DNA of 64,000 bases from an uncultured Bacteroides sp. (GCA_900766005.1 CAAFTU010000096.1:72869-136868), one strand, 5' to 3'; shown: positions 8,755 to 17,559, numbered from the stretch's first letter. The notes: generated by a model not told the origin, from the letters alone. A program made the numbers and translations.

Positions 8755-9195
8755 ATGGAAGAAATCGCATTTCACCACACATTGCCTATCCAGTTGCGCT
8801 TCAACGACGTAGATAAGTTCGGGCACGTCAACAATACCGTTTACTTCTCTTTCTATGATTTAGGAAAAACCGAATACTTTGCTTCGGTGTGTCCGGGAGT
8901 AGATTGGGAAAAGACCGGCATCGTCGTAGTGCATATCGAAGCCGATTTTGTCAAACAAATTTTTGCTTCCGACCAGATTGCCGTACAGACAGCCGTATCT
9001 CAAATCGGAACGAAAAGTTTTCACCTCATACAACGGGTCATTGCCACCGATACGCACGAAGTGAAGTGCATCTGCCGTTCGGTCATGGTGGCTTTCGACC
9101 TGGAGAAACATGAATCCATGCCGATGACCCCGGAATGGATAGAGGCTATTTGCCGGTTTGAAGGGCGCGACTTGCGCAAACAGGCCGCCCACTGA
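8755..9195 (+). CDS. Acyl-CoA thioesterase, 4HBT hot-dog family
   Basis: Small hot-dog-fold thioesterase of 146 residues. The signature DxxGHVNN is present as DKFGHVNN with Asp20 as likely nucleophile or base, followed by the long helix segment TVYFSFYDLGKTEYF. It probably hydrolyses an acyl-CoA; the substrate cannot be told. An in-frame GTG at 8746 would add three residues; ATG 8755 gives the usual N-terminus. A terminator follows, so it is probably monocistronic. Confidence 0.85.
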   Translation: MEEIAFHHTLPIQLRFNDVDKFGHVNNTVYFSFYDLGKTEYFASVCPGVDWEKTGIVVVHIEADFVKQIFASDQIAVQTAVSQIGTKSFHLIQRVIATDTHEVKCICRSVMVAFDLEKHESMPMTPEWIEAICRFEGRDLRKQAAH

Positions 9196-9235
9196 CCTGC
9201 TGTGACACACTGACATCCACACGGATCCATACAGG

Positions 9236-9258
9236 AAGCAGCCCGCCCGGCTGCTTTT
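9236..9258 (+). terminator. Rho-independent terminator after the thioesterase gene
   Basis: AAGCAGCC and GGCTGCTT form an 8-bp stem with a 5-base loop, followed by TTTT. Confidence 0.8.
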
Positions 9259-9302
9259 CGTTTCCGGAAACAGTCTGCAGGATAAAATCTATGGAAGCGT
9301 AA

Positions 9303-9334
9303 TTTGTATACTCCAAATATTATGCTTAATATTG
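9303..9334 (+). promoter_or_regulatory. Promoter of the GH123-like/TlpA unit
   Basis: TTTG (9303-9306), 20 bases, then TAATATTG (9327-9334), one mismatch from TAnnTTTG. The start codon is 57 bases downstream. Confidence 0.5.
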
Positions 9335-9390
9335 CAACGTGTTTCTCTTCTCCAATAAAAAATCCTTTAATCATCTATTAAAACATTTTT

Positions 9391-11205
9391 ATGAACATGA
9401 ACAGTAAAATTTCCAGTCTGATTATTGCCGGACTCTGCTGCTTAGGAAGTGTAAACGGACAAAACCAAACAGGAATCACCCATTCGGGACAACCTACCGA
9501 ACAAAAACCTTTTCCGATTGTTCAATACACAGAACTTGCCAACCCGACTCCTACCGACGAGACGTCGTGGAAAGGAATGAATGAAGCCCGTTGCGCCTGG
9601 GGAAACAGCTACACACGCTACAAGAAGGAAAGCAATCCGCGCTTGAACCAGAAAAGCATCAAGCTCACCGGATGGAAAGGAGAAAGAGTGGCTGCCCAAC
9701 TCGTTATTTCATCAGGCATCGATCTGGAAAGCGTTTCGGTAGAAACCTCTCCTCTGACCCATTCCTCCGGCAAGAGCCGCTTGGCTGACGACCGCCTGCT
9801 GAAAGGTTTTGTGCGCTACGTGATGACAGACGGACTGAACAAGGAGGGTACCGGCAGCTGCGGACACCGTCCGGATTTATCTTTATTCGACTCTACGCTG
9901 GTGGCCGACCCCATCGACCATCTGGCTCTCACCCTGCCCATGAAGGCCAAGACTTCTCAAGGATATTGGATCCGTGTCTGGATTCCTGAGGATGCCACAC
10001 CGGGACAGTACACCTCTACCGTTACCGTGAAAAATAAAGAAACGGTAATCGGCCGCCTCCAGCTGCAGGTCTATGTTCAAAACCGCACGCTCCCCGCACC
10101 AAGCGAATGGGCTTTCCATCTGGATTTGTGGCAGAATCCTTTCGCCGTGGCCCGCTACCATCAGGTGCCGGTGTGGTCGGAAGAACACTTCAAACTGCTG
10201 GAAGCAGAAATGAAGCCGTATGCGGATGCCGGCGGTAAAGTGATTACCACTTCCATCATGCATCATCCCTGGAGTGCCCAGACATACGATCCGTTTGAAA
10301 CCATGATTACGTGGGTAAAAAGAATCGACGGCACGTGGCTGTTCGACTATACCGTGTTCGACAAATGGGTGCAGTTTATGATGGATATGGGAGTGAAAAA
10401 AGAAATCGGTTGCTTCTCCATGATTCCCTGGAAACTTTCTTTCCAGTACTTTGACCAGGCCACCAACAGCCTGAAAGAACTGAAAACCAAGCCGGGTGAA
10501 AAAGAGTATCACGACCTGTGGGTGAACATGCTGAAGGACTTCGCCGCCCATCTGAAAGCGAAAGGCTGGTTTGAAATTACGCATATTGCCATGGACGAAC
10601 GCCCGATGCCCGACATGCTGGAAGCGTTTAAAATTATCCGTGAAGCAGATCCTCATTTCAATGTCTCACTGGCTGGGGCGCTGCATGCCGAACTTTCGGA
10701 TGAACTGAATGACTATTGTGTGGCCATTGCCGACAAATATCCGGAAGAAATGAAGAAAAAAAGAAAAGCGGAAGGAAAGGTTACAACCTACTATACCTGC
10801 TGTACGGAATCGTGGCCCAATACCTACACATTCAGCAACCCGGCAGAAGGGGCTTGGATTGGATGGTATGCCGCCAAAGAGAACTTAGATGGTTACTTGC
10901 GTTGGGCACTCAACAGCTGGACCATCGAACCCCTGCTCGACAGCCGTTTCTATACATGGGGAGCCGGCGACACTTATATGCTGTATCCGGCCGGAAGAAC
11001 GTGTCTGCGCTACGAGAATCTGGTGGAAGGTATTCAGGCATATGAAAAAGTACGCATCCTGAAAGAAGAACTGCAGGCACAAGGCAAAACAGCAACGCTG
11101 CGCAAACTGGACAAGGTGCTGCAAAGCTTTGATGAAGTGCAGCTGGTAAAAACGCCTGCAGAAGTATTTGTGGAAAAAGCCAAAGCATTTATCAACCGCC
11201 TCTAA
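9391..11205 (+). CDS. Secreted GH123-like glycoside hydrolase (DUF4091)
   Basis: A 604-residue protein with an N-terminal signal peptide (cleavage near residue 24), so it is periplasmic or outer-membrane associated. Residues from about 55 to 230 form a beta-rich N-terminal domain; the rest is the DUF4091 catalytic region that defines glycoside hydrolase family 123, whose characterised members are beta-N-acetylgalactosaminidases working by a substrate-assisted mechanism with an adjacent Asp-Glu pair. That pair is visible as Asp402-Glu403 in the HIAMDERP motif. The C-terminal part has conserved Trp/Tyr residues typical of a sugar-binding cleft. The substrate is inferred from the family; DUF4091 also covers unproven members. 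It is paired with a TlpA-like lipoprotein gene 22 bases downstream. No SusCD pair or other glycosidase is nearby. Confidence 0.8.
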   Translation: MNMNSKISSLIIAGLCCLGSVNGQNQTGITHSGQPTEQKPFPIVQYTELANPTPTDETSWKGMNEARCAWGNSYTRYKKESNPRLNQKSIKLTGWKGERVAAQLVISSGIDLESVSVETSPLTHSSGKSRLADDRLLKGFVRYVMTDGLNKEGTGSCGHRPDLSLFDSTLVADPIDHLALTLPMKAKTSQGYWIRVWIPEDATPGQYTSTVTVKNKETVIGRLQLQVYVQNRTLPAPSEWAFHLDLWQNPFAVARYHQVPVWSEEHFKLLEAEMKPYADAGGKVITTSIMHHPWSAQTYDPFETMITWVKRIDGTWLFDYTVFDKWVQFMMDMGVKKEIGCFSMIPWKLSFQYFDQATNSLKELKTKPGEKEYHDLWVNMLKDFAAHLKAKGWFEITHIAMDERPMPDMLEAFKIIREADPHFNVSLAGALHAELSDELNDYCVAIADKYPEEMKKKRKAEGKVTTYYTCCTESWPNTYTFSNPAEGAWIGWYAAKENLDGYLRWALNSWTIEPLLDSRFYTWGAGDTYMLYPAGRTCLRYENLVEGIQAYEKVRILKEELQAQGKTATLRKLDKVLQSFDEVQLVKTPAEVFVEKAKAFINRL

Positions 11206-11227
11206 TTAACACTAACATTATATCAAC

Positions 11228-12379
11228 ATGAAAATGAAAAAGAATCTTTACGCTATGCTGGCAGGTTCAGCCCTGCTGGCTGCTTGCCAAACTGCTCCAC
11301 AGCAGACTGTGCTGAAGGGAGAACTCACTGGAGTAGAAAGCGACACGCTGATTGTGAACTACTTTGCCGTGAACGATTTCAGCCGTCAAAACGTAAAACA
11401 TGACACTATTGCCTTGCAGCAAGGCAAATTCTCGTATACCCTGCCCACCGACTCGGTTCCAACGGAAGTGTGGCTGTATGCCAAACCAGTAGCCGGCATG
11501 GGATATGACATGAGAGCCAACACGCAGGTGCTGCTGTTCCCCGGACAGACCATTACGCTGACCGGCGAACTGAAAGGTTGTACGGCTTCCGGAAGCAAAT
11601 TCCATGAAGAACTGGCTGCAGTCGTGGCACAGCAAAAGCCAATCCGTGTCCAGCTGGATTCTGTGGGCAACCTGCTGACAAAACTTCAAAATGAAAAAGC
11701 TCCTCAGGAAGAGATACAGAAACTGTATACCGAACAATACAAGCCGCTGGCCAACCAGCAGAAAGAAGTGTGCGTGAAGTACATCCGCGAACACCTGAAC
11801 AGTGATGCTTCGCTGTATCTGCTTTCTCAACTGGGCCTGAAAGAATCGAAAGAACTCTTGCCTCAGCTGGATGCAGCTGTGAAAGCAGGTCCGCTGGCTT
11901 CTCTCTACAAACGGATTGATGCAGCGATCCAACGCGACCTGGCGTTTGAAGAAGCTAAAAAGAATGTAGCAGAAGGCAAACCGGCTCCCGACTTTACACT
12001 GACAGACATCAACGGCAAGCCGTTTACGCTCTCTTCGCTGCGCGGCAAATATGTGGTGCTCGACTTCTGGGGAAGCTGGTGCGGCTGGTGCATCAAGGGA
12101 ATGCCTGAAATGAAGAAATACTATGCCAAGTACCAGAATAAACTGGAAATTGTAGGTATCGACTGCCGTGATACGGAAGAAAAATGGAAGGATGCAGTCA
12201 AACGCCACGAACTGCCTTGGCTGAACGTGCGCAATGACGATGCTACCGACGCTACGCTGCTGTATGCAGTCAACGGATTCCCTACCAAGATTGTGATTGA
12301 CCCGGAAGGCAACATCAACAAAATTGTAATCGGTGAAGACCCGGCGTTCTATAAGCATCTGGACCAACTGTTCAAATAA
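11228..12379 (+). CDS. TlpA-like thioredoxin lipoprotein (DUF4369-type N-terminus)
   Basis: Predicted lipoprotein of 383 residues: lipobox LLAAC with Cys20. Residues about 25-120 form a beta-rich DUF4369-like domain, then a helical linker (about 130-240), then an AhpC/TSA-type thioredoxin domain from about residue 250 with the redox pair Cys285-Gly-Trp-Cys288. Relatives reduce or exchange thiols of envelope proteins; the partner here is unknown. It is the second gene of the GH123-like unit and is followed by a strong terminator. This architecture is very common in Bacteroidales and its physiological electron donor is generally unknown. Confidence 0.85.
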   Translation: MKMKKNLYAMLAGSALLAACQTAPQQTVLKGELTGVESDTLIVNYFAVNDFSRQNVKHDTIALQQGKFSYTLPTDSVPTEVWLYAKPVAGMGYDMRANTQVLLFPGQTITLTGELKGCTASGSKFHEELAAVVAQQKPIRVQLDSVGNLLTKLQNEKAPQEEIQKLYTEQYKPLANQQKEVCVKYIREHLNSDASLYLLSQLGLKESKELLPQLDAAVKAGPLASLYKRIDAAIQRDLAFEEAKKNVAEGKPAPDFTLTDINGKPFTLSSLRGKYVVLDFWGSWCGWCIKGMPEMKKYYAKYQNKLEIVGIDCRDTEEKWKDAVKRHELPWLNVRNDDATDATLLYAVNGFPTKIVIDPEGNINKIVIGEDPAFYKHLDQLFK

Positions 12380-12400
12380 AAAAGAACCACTGAATCATAA

Positions 12401-12441
12401 AATATCACGGTGTTTGCAACAGAATACCGTGATATTTTTTT
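12401..12441 (+). terminator. Terminator after the TlpA-like gene
   Basis: AATATCACGGT pairs with ACCGTGATATT (11 bp) around a 14-base loop, followed by a T run. Confidence 0.88.
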
Positions 12442-12613
12442 CCCCCACAGCCACACGGCCCGCCCGTCTTTCCGCCCTGTTATTTCCTTCCTCCCTCGAA
12501 ATATTTTCGTCATATCCCCTCTTCACTCCGGTTTTTTTCGTACTTTTACACCTTGTTGGAAAGAATACCTTTTCCGGCTCCTTGGATAAGAAAAAGAAAA
12601 AACAATATATAAA

Positions 12614-14332
12614 ATGAATCATAAATGGAATTATCGACCCATTACACCCGAACAGGCAGAAACAAGCCAGATACTGGCCAAAGAGCTCGGCATTAGTCCG
12701 ATTCTTGGGCGGCTCCTGGTGCAACGGGGAATCACAAAAGCCAAAGAGGCTAAACGATTCTTCCGGCCGCAATTGCCCGACCTGCATGATCCGTTCCTCA
12801 TGAAGGACATGGATGTTGCAGTAGAACGTCTGAACAAGGCGATGGGAAAGAAAGAACGTATTTTAATTTATGGAGACTATGACGTAGATGGTACCACCGC
12901 CGTGGCGCTGGTCTACAAGTTTATTCAACAGTTCTATTCGAACCTGGACTATTACATTCCCGACCGCTACGACGAGGGATATGGTATTTCTAAAAAAGGA
13001 GTGGACTACGCCGCTGAAACCGGCGTGGGACTGATTATCGTACTCGACTGCGGCATCAAAGCGGTGGAGGAGATTGCCTATGCCAAAGAGAAAGGCATCG
13101 ATTTCATCATCTGCGACCATCATGTGCCCGACGACGTGCTTCCTCCGGCTCTTGCCATCCTGAATGCCAAGCGGCCGGACAACACCTATCCCTACGAACA
13201 TCTCTCGGGATGCGGAGTGGGCTTTAAATTCATGCAGGCATTTGCCATCAGCAACGGCATTGAGTTTCATCACCTGATTCCGCTGCTCGACATCGTGGCT
13301 GTGAGCATCGCTTCGGACATTGTACCGATTATGGGCGAAAACCGCATTTTGGCTTTCCACGGACTGAAGCAGCTCAACAGCAATCCCAGTGTGGGAATGA
13401 AAGCGATTATTGATATCTGCGGCTTGTCTGAAAAAGAAATCACCTTCAGCGACATTGTGTTCAAGATCGGACCGAGAATCAATGCCTCGGGACGTATCCA
13501 GAATGGTAAGGAAGCAGTGGATTTGCTCACGGAAAAGGATTTCTCGGTGGCGCTGGAAAAAGCGGCTCTCATCAATCAGTATAACGAGACACGGAAAGAC
13601 CTCGACAAAAGCATGACTGAAGAGGCCAATCAGATTGTGGCTCATCTGGAAGGTTTGGCCGACCGCCGCTCCATCGTGCTCTACAACGAGGAATGGCACA
13701 AAGGGGTGATCGGTATCGTGGCTTCGCGGCTGACTGAAGTTTTTTACCGCCCCGCCGTTGTGCTGACCCGCACGGACGACATGGCAACAGGCTCGGCCCG
13801 GTCGGTATCCGGATTTGACGTGTACAAGGCCATTGAGCATTGCCGCGACTTGCTCGAAAACTTCGGCGGACATACCTATGCTGCCGGCCTTTCGATGAAA
13901 GTGGAGAATGTGAAAGCCTTCACAAAACGATTTGAAGATTATGTTGCCAATCACATTCTACCCGATCAGACCAGTGCGGTCATCGACATTGATGCAGAAA
14001 TCGACTTCAAGGATATCTCCTTCAAGTTTTTCAATGACTTGAAGAAGTTCAACCCATTCGGGCCGGACAACACCAAGCCTGTTTTCTGCACGCACCATGT
14101 CTACGACTACGGCACCAGCAAAGTGGTGGGACGCGACCAGGAACATATCAAACTGGAACTGGTGGACAACAAATCGAACAATGTGATGAACGGTATTGCA
14201 TTCGGACAGAGTTCGCACGTGCGCTATATCAAAACCAAACGCTCGTTTGATATCTGCTACACCATTGAGGAAAACACCCATAAGCGGGGAGAAGTGCAAC
14301 TTCAAATCGAAGACATAAAACCGATTGAATAA
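12614..14332 (+). CDS. recJ: Single-stranded-DNA-specific exonuclease RecJ
   Basis: 5'-3' exonuclease acting on single-stranded DNA in recombination and repair. The 572-residue protein has the DHH-family metal motifs DYDVDG (88-93) and CDHH (Asp168-His169-His170), a DHHA1 domain containing GGHTYAAGLS, and a C-terminal OB-like domain. Its stop codon overlaps the start of recQ, so a nuclease and a helicase that act together in RecF-pathway recombination are translationally coupled. Confidence 0.95.
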   Translation: MNHKWNYRPITPEQAETSQILAKELGISPILGRLLVQRGITKAKEAKRFFRPQLPDLHDPFLMKDMDVAVERLNKAMGKKERILIYGDYDVDGTTAVALVYKFIQQFYSNLDYYIPDRYDEGYGISKKGVDYAAETGVGLIIVLDCGIKAVEEIAYAKEKGIDFIICDHHVPDDVLPPALAILNAKRPDNTYPYEHLSGCGVGFKFMQAFAISNGIEFHHLIPLLDIVAVSIASDIVPIMGENRILAFHGLKQLNSNPSVGMKAIIDICGLSEKEITFSDIVFKIGPRINASGRIQNGKEAVDLLTEKDFSVALEKAALINQYNETRKDLDKSMTEEANQIVAHLEGLADRRSIVLYNEEWHKGVIGIVASRLTEVFYRPAVVLTRTDDMATGSARSVSGFDVYKAIEHCRDLLENFGGHTYAAGLSMKVENVKAFTKRFEDYVANHILPDQTSAVIDIDAEIDFKDISFKFFNDLKKFNPFGPDNTKPVFCTHHVYDYGTSKVVGRDQEHIKLELVDNKSNNVMNGIAFGQSSHVRYIKTKRSFDICYTIEENTHKRGEVQLQIEDIKPIE

Positions 14333-16232
14333 CTATGAGGAGATACTGAAACAGTACTGGGGATATGACTCTTTCCGCAGTTTGCAGAAAGAGATCATAA
14401 CCAGTATCGGCGAAGGCAAAGACACCTTGGGACTGATGCCTACCGGAGGCGGAAAGTCCATTACTTTTCAAGTGCCTGCCCTTGCCAAGGAAGGCGTGTG
14501 CCTGGTCATTACTCCGCTGATTGCCCTCATGAAAGACCAGGTGAACAACCTGCGCAAACGGGGCATCAAAGCGCTTGCCGTCTACTCGGGCATGACAAGA
14601 CAGGAAATTCTGACTGCCCTTGAAAACTGCATCTACGGCAATTATAAGTTTCTTTATATTTCTCCGGAACGACTGGACACGGAAATCTTCCAGACAAAGG
14701 TGCGTTCCATGAAGGTATCGATGATCACCGTAGACGAAAGTCATTGTATCTCCCAATGGGGATACGACTTCCGGCCTGCTTATCTAAAAATTGCCGAAAT
14801 CCGCAAACTGCTGCCCGGCATTCCGGTGCTGGCACTCACCGCCACAGCCACCCCTGAGGTGGTGGAAGACATCCAGCAGAAACTGGATTTCCACAACGGC
14901 AATGTCTTCCGGATGAGCTTCGAACGGAAGAACCTGGCGTATGTGGTGCGCACCACGGACAACAAAACCAGCGAAATGCTCCATATCCTGCGAAGGGTAG
15001 CGGGCAGTGCAATCATTTATGTGCGCAACCGGCGACGGACCCGAGAGATTACAGAGCTCTTGAATCAGGAGGGAATCACGGCTGACTTTTATCACGCCGG
15101 ACTGGAGAATGCGGTGAAGGACTTGCGGCAGAAACGGTGGCAGTGCGGAGAAACACGGGTCATGGTTGCGACCAATGCTTTTGGCATGGGGATTGACAAA
15201 CCGGACGTGCGGCTCGTGCTCCATCTTGACTTGCCCGACTCACCCGAAGCGTATTTCCAGGAAGCCGGACGGGCCGGACGCGACGGACGGAAAGCGTATG
15301 CGGTCATTCTATATGCCCAATCGGACAAAGCTACCCTGCATAAACGGATAGCAGACACGTTTCCCGAAAAAGCGTATATTTTAGATGTCTACGAACATGT
15401 GCAGTATTATTATCAGATGGCCATGGGCGACGGATTCCAATGTGTACGAGAATTCAACCTGGAAGAGTTTTGCCGGAAATTCAAATACTTTCCGGTGCCG
15501 GTAGACAGTGCCTTGAAGATTTTAACGCAAGCCGGGTATCTGGAATATACAGACGAGCAAGACAACGCCTCCCGGATTCTGTTTACCATCCGGAGGGATG
15601 ACTTGTATAAATTGCATGAAATGGGACCGGAAGCGGAAACGCTGATTCAGGCTATCCTGCGCTCTTATACCGGCATCTTTACGGACTATGCGTTCATCAG
15701 CGAAGCATCACTGGCTTTACGGACGGGACTTACCCGTGAACAAATCTACCGCATTTTGGTTACGCTAACCAAGAGACGGATTGTGGACTACATTCCACAC
15801 AAGAAAACCCCATACATCATCTACACACGCGAACGGCAGGAGCTGCGCTACATGCACATTCCGCCATCGGTATATGAGGAGCGGAAAGAACGGTATGAAA
15901 CCCGCATCAAAGCCATGGAGGAGTATGTGACAACCGACAATGTGTGCCGCAGCCGGATGCTGCTGCGCTATTTCGGTGAAAAGAACGACCACAACTGCGG
16001 CCAATGTGACGTCTGCCTCAGCCATCGCACTTCGCCGGAAGAGGTGAAGGAAAATGATTTTGATGCACTGAGCAGGAAAATGACGCAACTGCTTGCCGCA
16101 AAGCCGATGACCCCTGCCGAAATAAACGACAGCATGGAGGAGGAGAAGGAAAAAGTAGCCGCAGTTATCCAGCATCTTTTGAATGAAGGCGTTTGGAAGA
16201 TGGAGAATGGAATGATACAGATTTCAAAATAA
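14325..16232 (+). CDS. recQ: ATP-dependent DNA helicase RecQ
   Basis: 3'-5' DNA helicase of 635 residues. Walker A lies in MPTGGGKSI (Lys44) and Walker B is VDESH; the helicase C-terminal lobe, the zinc-binding Cys set (ending NCGQCDVC) and a winged-helix RQC region follow. No full HRDC domain is evident. The start is TTG at 14325, overlapping the recJ stop by 8 bases: it gives the expected N-terminus (NNYEEILKQYWGY), while the nearest ATG (14335) is in another frame and stops after four codons. A rare start inside an overlap suggests translational coupling at reduced level. Confidence 0.93.
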   Translation: MNNYEEILKQYWGYDSFRSLQKEIITSIGEGKDTLGLMPTGGGKSITFQVPALAKEGVCLVITPLIALMKDQVNNLRKRGIKALAVYSGMTRQEILTALENCIYGNYKFLYISPERLDTEIFQTKVRSMKVSMITVDESHCISQWGYDFRPAYLKIAEIRKLLPGIPVLALTATATPEVVEDIQQKLDFHNGNVFRMSFERKNLAYVVRTTDNKTSEMLHILRRVAGSAIIYVRNRRRTREITELLNQEGITADFYHAGLENAVKDLRQKRWQCGETRVMVATNAFGMGIDKPDVRLVLHLDLPDSPEAYFQEAGRAGRDGRKAYAVILYAQSDKATLHKRIADTFPEKAYILDVYEHVQYYYQMAMGDGFQCVREFNLEEFCRKFKYFPVPVDSALKILTQAGYLEYTDEQDNASRILFTIRRDDLYKLHEMGPEAETLIQAILRSYTGIFTDYAFISEASLALRTGLTREQIYRILVTLTKRRIVDYIPHKKTPYIIYTRERQELRYMHIPPSVYEERKERYETRIKAMEEYVTTDNVCRSRMLLRYFGEKNDHNCGQCDVCLSHRTSPEEVKENDFDALSRKMTQLLAAKPMTPAEINDSMEEEKEKVAAVIQHLLNEGVWKMENGMIQISK

Positions 16233-16237
16233 GTTAT

Positions 16238-16245
16238 TACATTTG
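16238..16245 (+). promoter_or_regulatory. Candidate -7 box of the TPR gene
   Basis: TACATTTG matches TAnnTTTG directly after the recQ stop and 25 bases before ATG 16271. The -33 region is poor. It would let the TPR gene be expressed apart from recJ-recQ. Confidence 0.45.
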
Positions 16246-16270
16246 CAGAGAAACTCAAAAACAACCGATT

Positions 16271-17230
16271 ATGAACTTTTTAAAATCTTTGTTCTCCGGA
16301 AAATCGGATACTCCGGACAATGAAAAGAAGAAAAACGAACAAAAGAATTTCGAGATATTCAAATATGACGGCCTGCGTGCGCAACGCATGGGCCGCCCGG
16401 ACTATGCTGTAAAATGCTTCAAGGAAGCACTTGCTATTGAAGAAGACTTCGAAACCATGGGGTATCTGAGCCACCTTTATATCCAGATGGAGGAAATTGA
16501 GAAAGCCCGGGAACTGCTGGAAAAGATGGTTGACATGGAACCGCACGTAGTCAGCACATACCTGACACTGGCCAATGTGTGCTACATGCAGGAAGATTAT
16601 CCGGCTATGGAAAAAGCGGCCAACAAGGCAATCGGTATCGAAGAAGGAAATGCGGCTGCTTACTTCCTCCTGGGAAAAGCACGTCAGGGTCAGCATGACA
16701 GCCTGATGACCATTGCTCACCTGACGAAGGCCATCACCCTCAAAGACGATTTTATAGAAGCCCGCCTCATGCGTGCTGAAGCGTTGCTGAAAATGAAGCA
16801 GTATAACGAAACCATGGAGGATGTTAACGCCATTTTGGCTCAGAACCCGGATGAAGAAACGGCTATCCTACTGAGAGGTAAAGTCAAAGAAGCTACCGGC
16901 CATACCGAAGAGGCAGAAGCGGACTACCGCCTGGTGACAGAAATCAACCCGTTCAACGAACAAGCCTATCTTTGCCTGGGTGTTCTTTATATCAACTTGA
17001 AAAAACTGCAGGAAGCCATCGAGTTGTTTGATGAAGCCATCGAACTGAATCCACGGTTTGCTGATGCGTACAAAGAACGTGGAAGAGCCAAGCTGCTGAA
17101 CAACGACAAAGAAGGATCGGTGGAAGACATGAAGAAGGCTTTGGAGCTGAATCCCAAGGAGGAAGCCCACCTGAACGGACAGTTCAAGAACTTAGGTATG
17201 AAAGAGGAAACACTGCCCGGCATCTTCTAA
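16271..17230 (+). CDS. TPR-repeat protein
   Basis: Protein of 319 residues built of tandem tetratricopeptide repeats; the repeat hallmarks (G/A, Y, A and P spacing such as AIELFDEAIELNPRFADAY) recur from about residue 35 to 300. TPR arrays mediate protein-protein contacts; no catalytic motif is seen and the partner is unknown. The N-terminus MNFLKSLFSGK is amphipathic with no clear signal peptide, so it may be cytoplasmic. An upstream in-frame ATG at 16193 lies inside recQ and before the candidate promoter; ATG 16271 is preferred. Confidence 0.82.
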   Translation: MNFLKSLFSGKSDTPDNEKKKNEQKNFEIFKYDGLRAQRMGRPDYAVKCFKEALAIEEDFETMGYLSHLYIQMEEIEKARELLEKMVDMEPHVVSTYLTLANVCYMQEDYPAMEKAANKAIGIEEGNAAAYFLLGKARQGQHDSLMTIAHLTKAITLKDDFIEARLMRAEALLKMKQYNETMEDVNAILAQNPDEETAILLRGKVKEATGHTEEAEADYRLVTEINPFNEQAYLCLGVLYINLKKLQEAIELFDEAIELNPRFADAYKERGRAKLLNNDKEGSVEDMKKALELNPKEEAHLNGQFKNLGMKEETLPGIF

Positions 17231-17320
17231 GTTAAAGAAGACAAAAGTTACCCCAAAGAGATGAACAGGTAACTTTTTTACTCTTTTTTACTTCAAAAGA
17301 AAAAATATTATCACTTTATA

Positions 17321-17351
17321 TTTGCATTTAAAAGACAAAGTATTACTTTTG
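17321..17351 (+). promoter_or_regulatory. Promoter of the pheA operon and its leader
   Basis: TTTG (17321-17324), exactly 19 bases, then TACTTTTG (17344-17351): a full match to the Bacteroides housekeeping promoter. Transcription should begin near 17358, 23 bases before the leader-peptide start codon. The gap between the TPR gene and pheA (17231-17559) holds this promoter, the leader peptide and the attenuator. Confidence 0.8.
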
Positions 17352-17380
17352 TCGCACAATAAAAAACAAACAATCAGCGT

Positions 17381-17467
17381 ATGAACTCATTTACTTATGC
17401 ATATTACTTCTTTTTTTACTTTTACTTTAGCCACAAAGTAGAGCGGGAGTTTATATGTATCAAGTGA
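17381..17467 (+). CDS. Phe/Tyr leader peptide of the aromatic operon
   Basis: A 28-codon open frame ATG...TGA. Seven of 28 residues are Phe and five are Tyr, clustered as YAYYFFFYFYF at residues 6-16, a composition hardly expected by chance and of the kind known for pheL and other attenuator leader peptides in enterobacteria. It starts 23 bases after the predicted transcription start and ends 92 bases before pheA. Its codons 21-26 overlap the first strand of the antiterminator helix, so a ribosome that reaches the stop would hide that strand. The operon downstream makes both Phe and Tyr, matching both sensed amino acids. Confidence 0.82.
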   Translation: MNSFTYAYYFFFYFYFSHKVEREFICIK

Positions 17468-17541
17468 AAGTGATACGGAAACATTGAACAAAAAAACAAA
17501 TCATATAAATCCCGCTTCCTGATGGATGCGGGATTTTTTTT
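17442..17541 (+). promoter_or_regulatory. Transcription attenuator of the pheA operon
   Basis: Two exclusive RNA folds can be drawn. Terminator: AAATCCCGC (17507-17515) with GCGGGATTT (17528-17536), a 9-bp stem extended past a T-T mismatch by TCC/GGA around TGAT, followed by eight T. Antiterminator: AGCGGGA (17442-17448) plus TTTATATG (17450-17457) pair with CATATAAA plus TCCCGCT (17502-17516), 15 bp with a single bulged G at 17449, using the left arm of the terminator. Smaller hairpins TACTTT/AAAGTA (17423-17440) and GTATCA/TGATAC (17457-17476) lie around and between. Stalling on the Phe/Tyr codons should favour the antiterminator; free translation to the stop should mask strand 1 and allow termination. 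Confidence 0.8.
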
Positions 17542-17559
17542 ATAACTGAAATTGAACAC

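Noticed and set aside
9883..10656. Open frame of about 257 codons opposite the GH123-like gene
   Set aside because: Antisense, composition typical of a mirror frame, no start signals.
12333..12617. Plus-strand frame spanning the TlpA gene end and the recJ leader
   Set aside because: It runs through a strong terminator and ends at the recJ start; no coding pattern.
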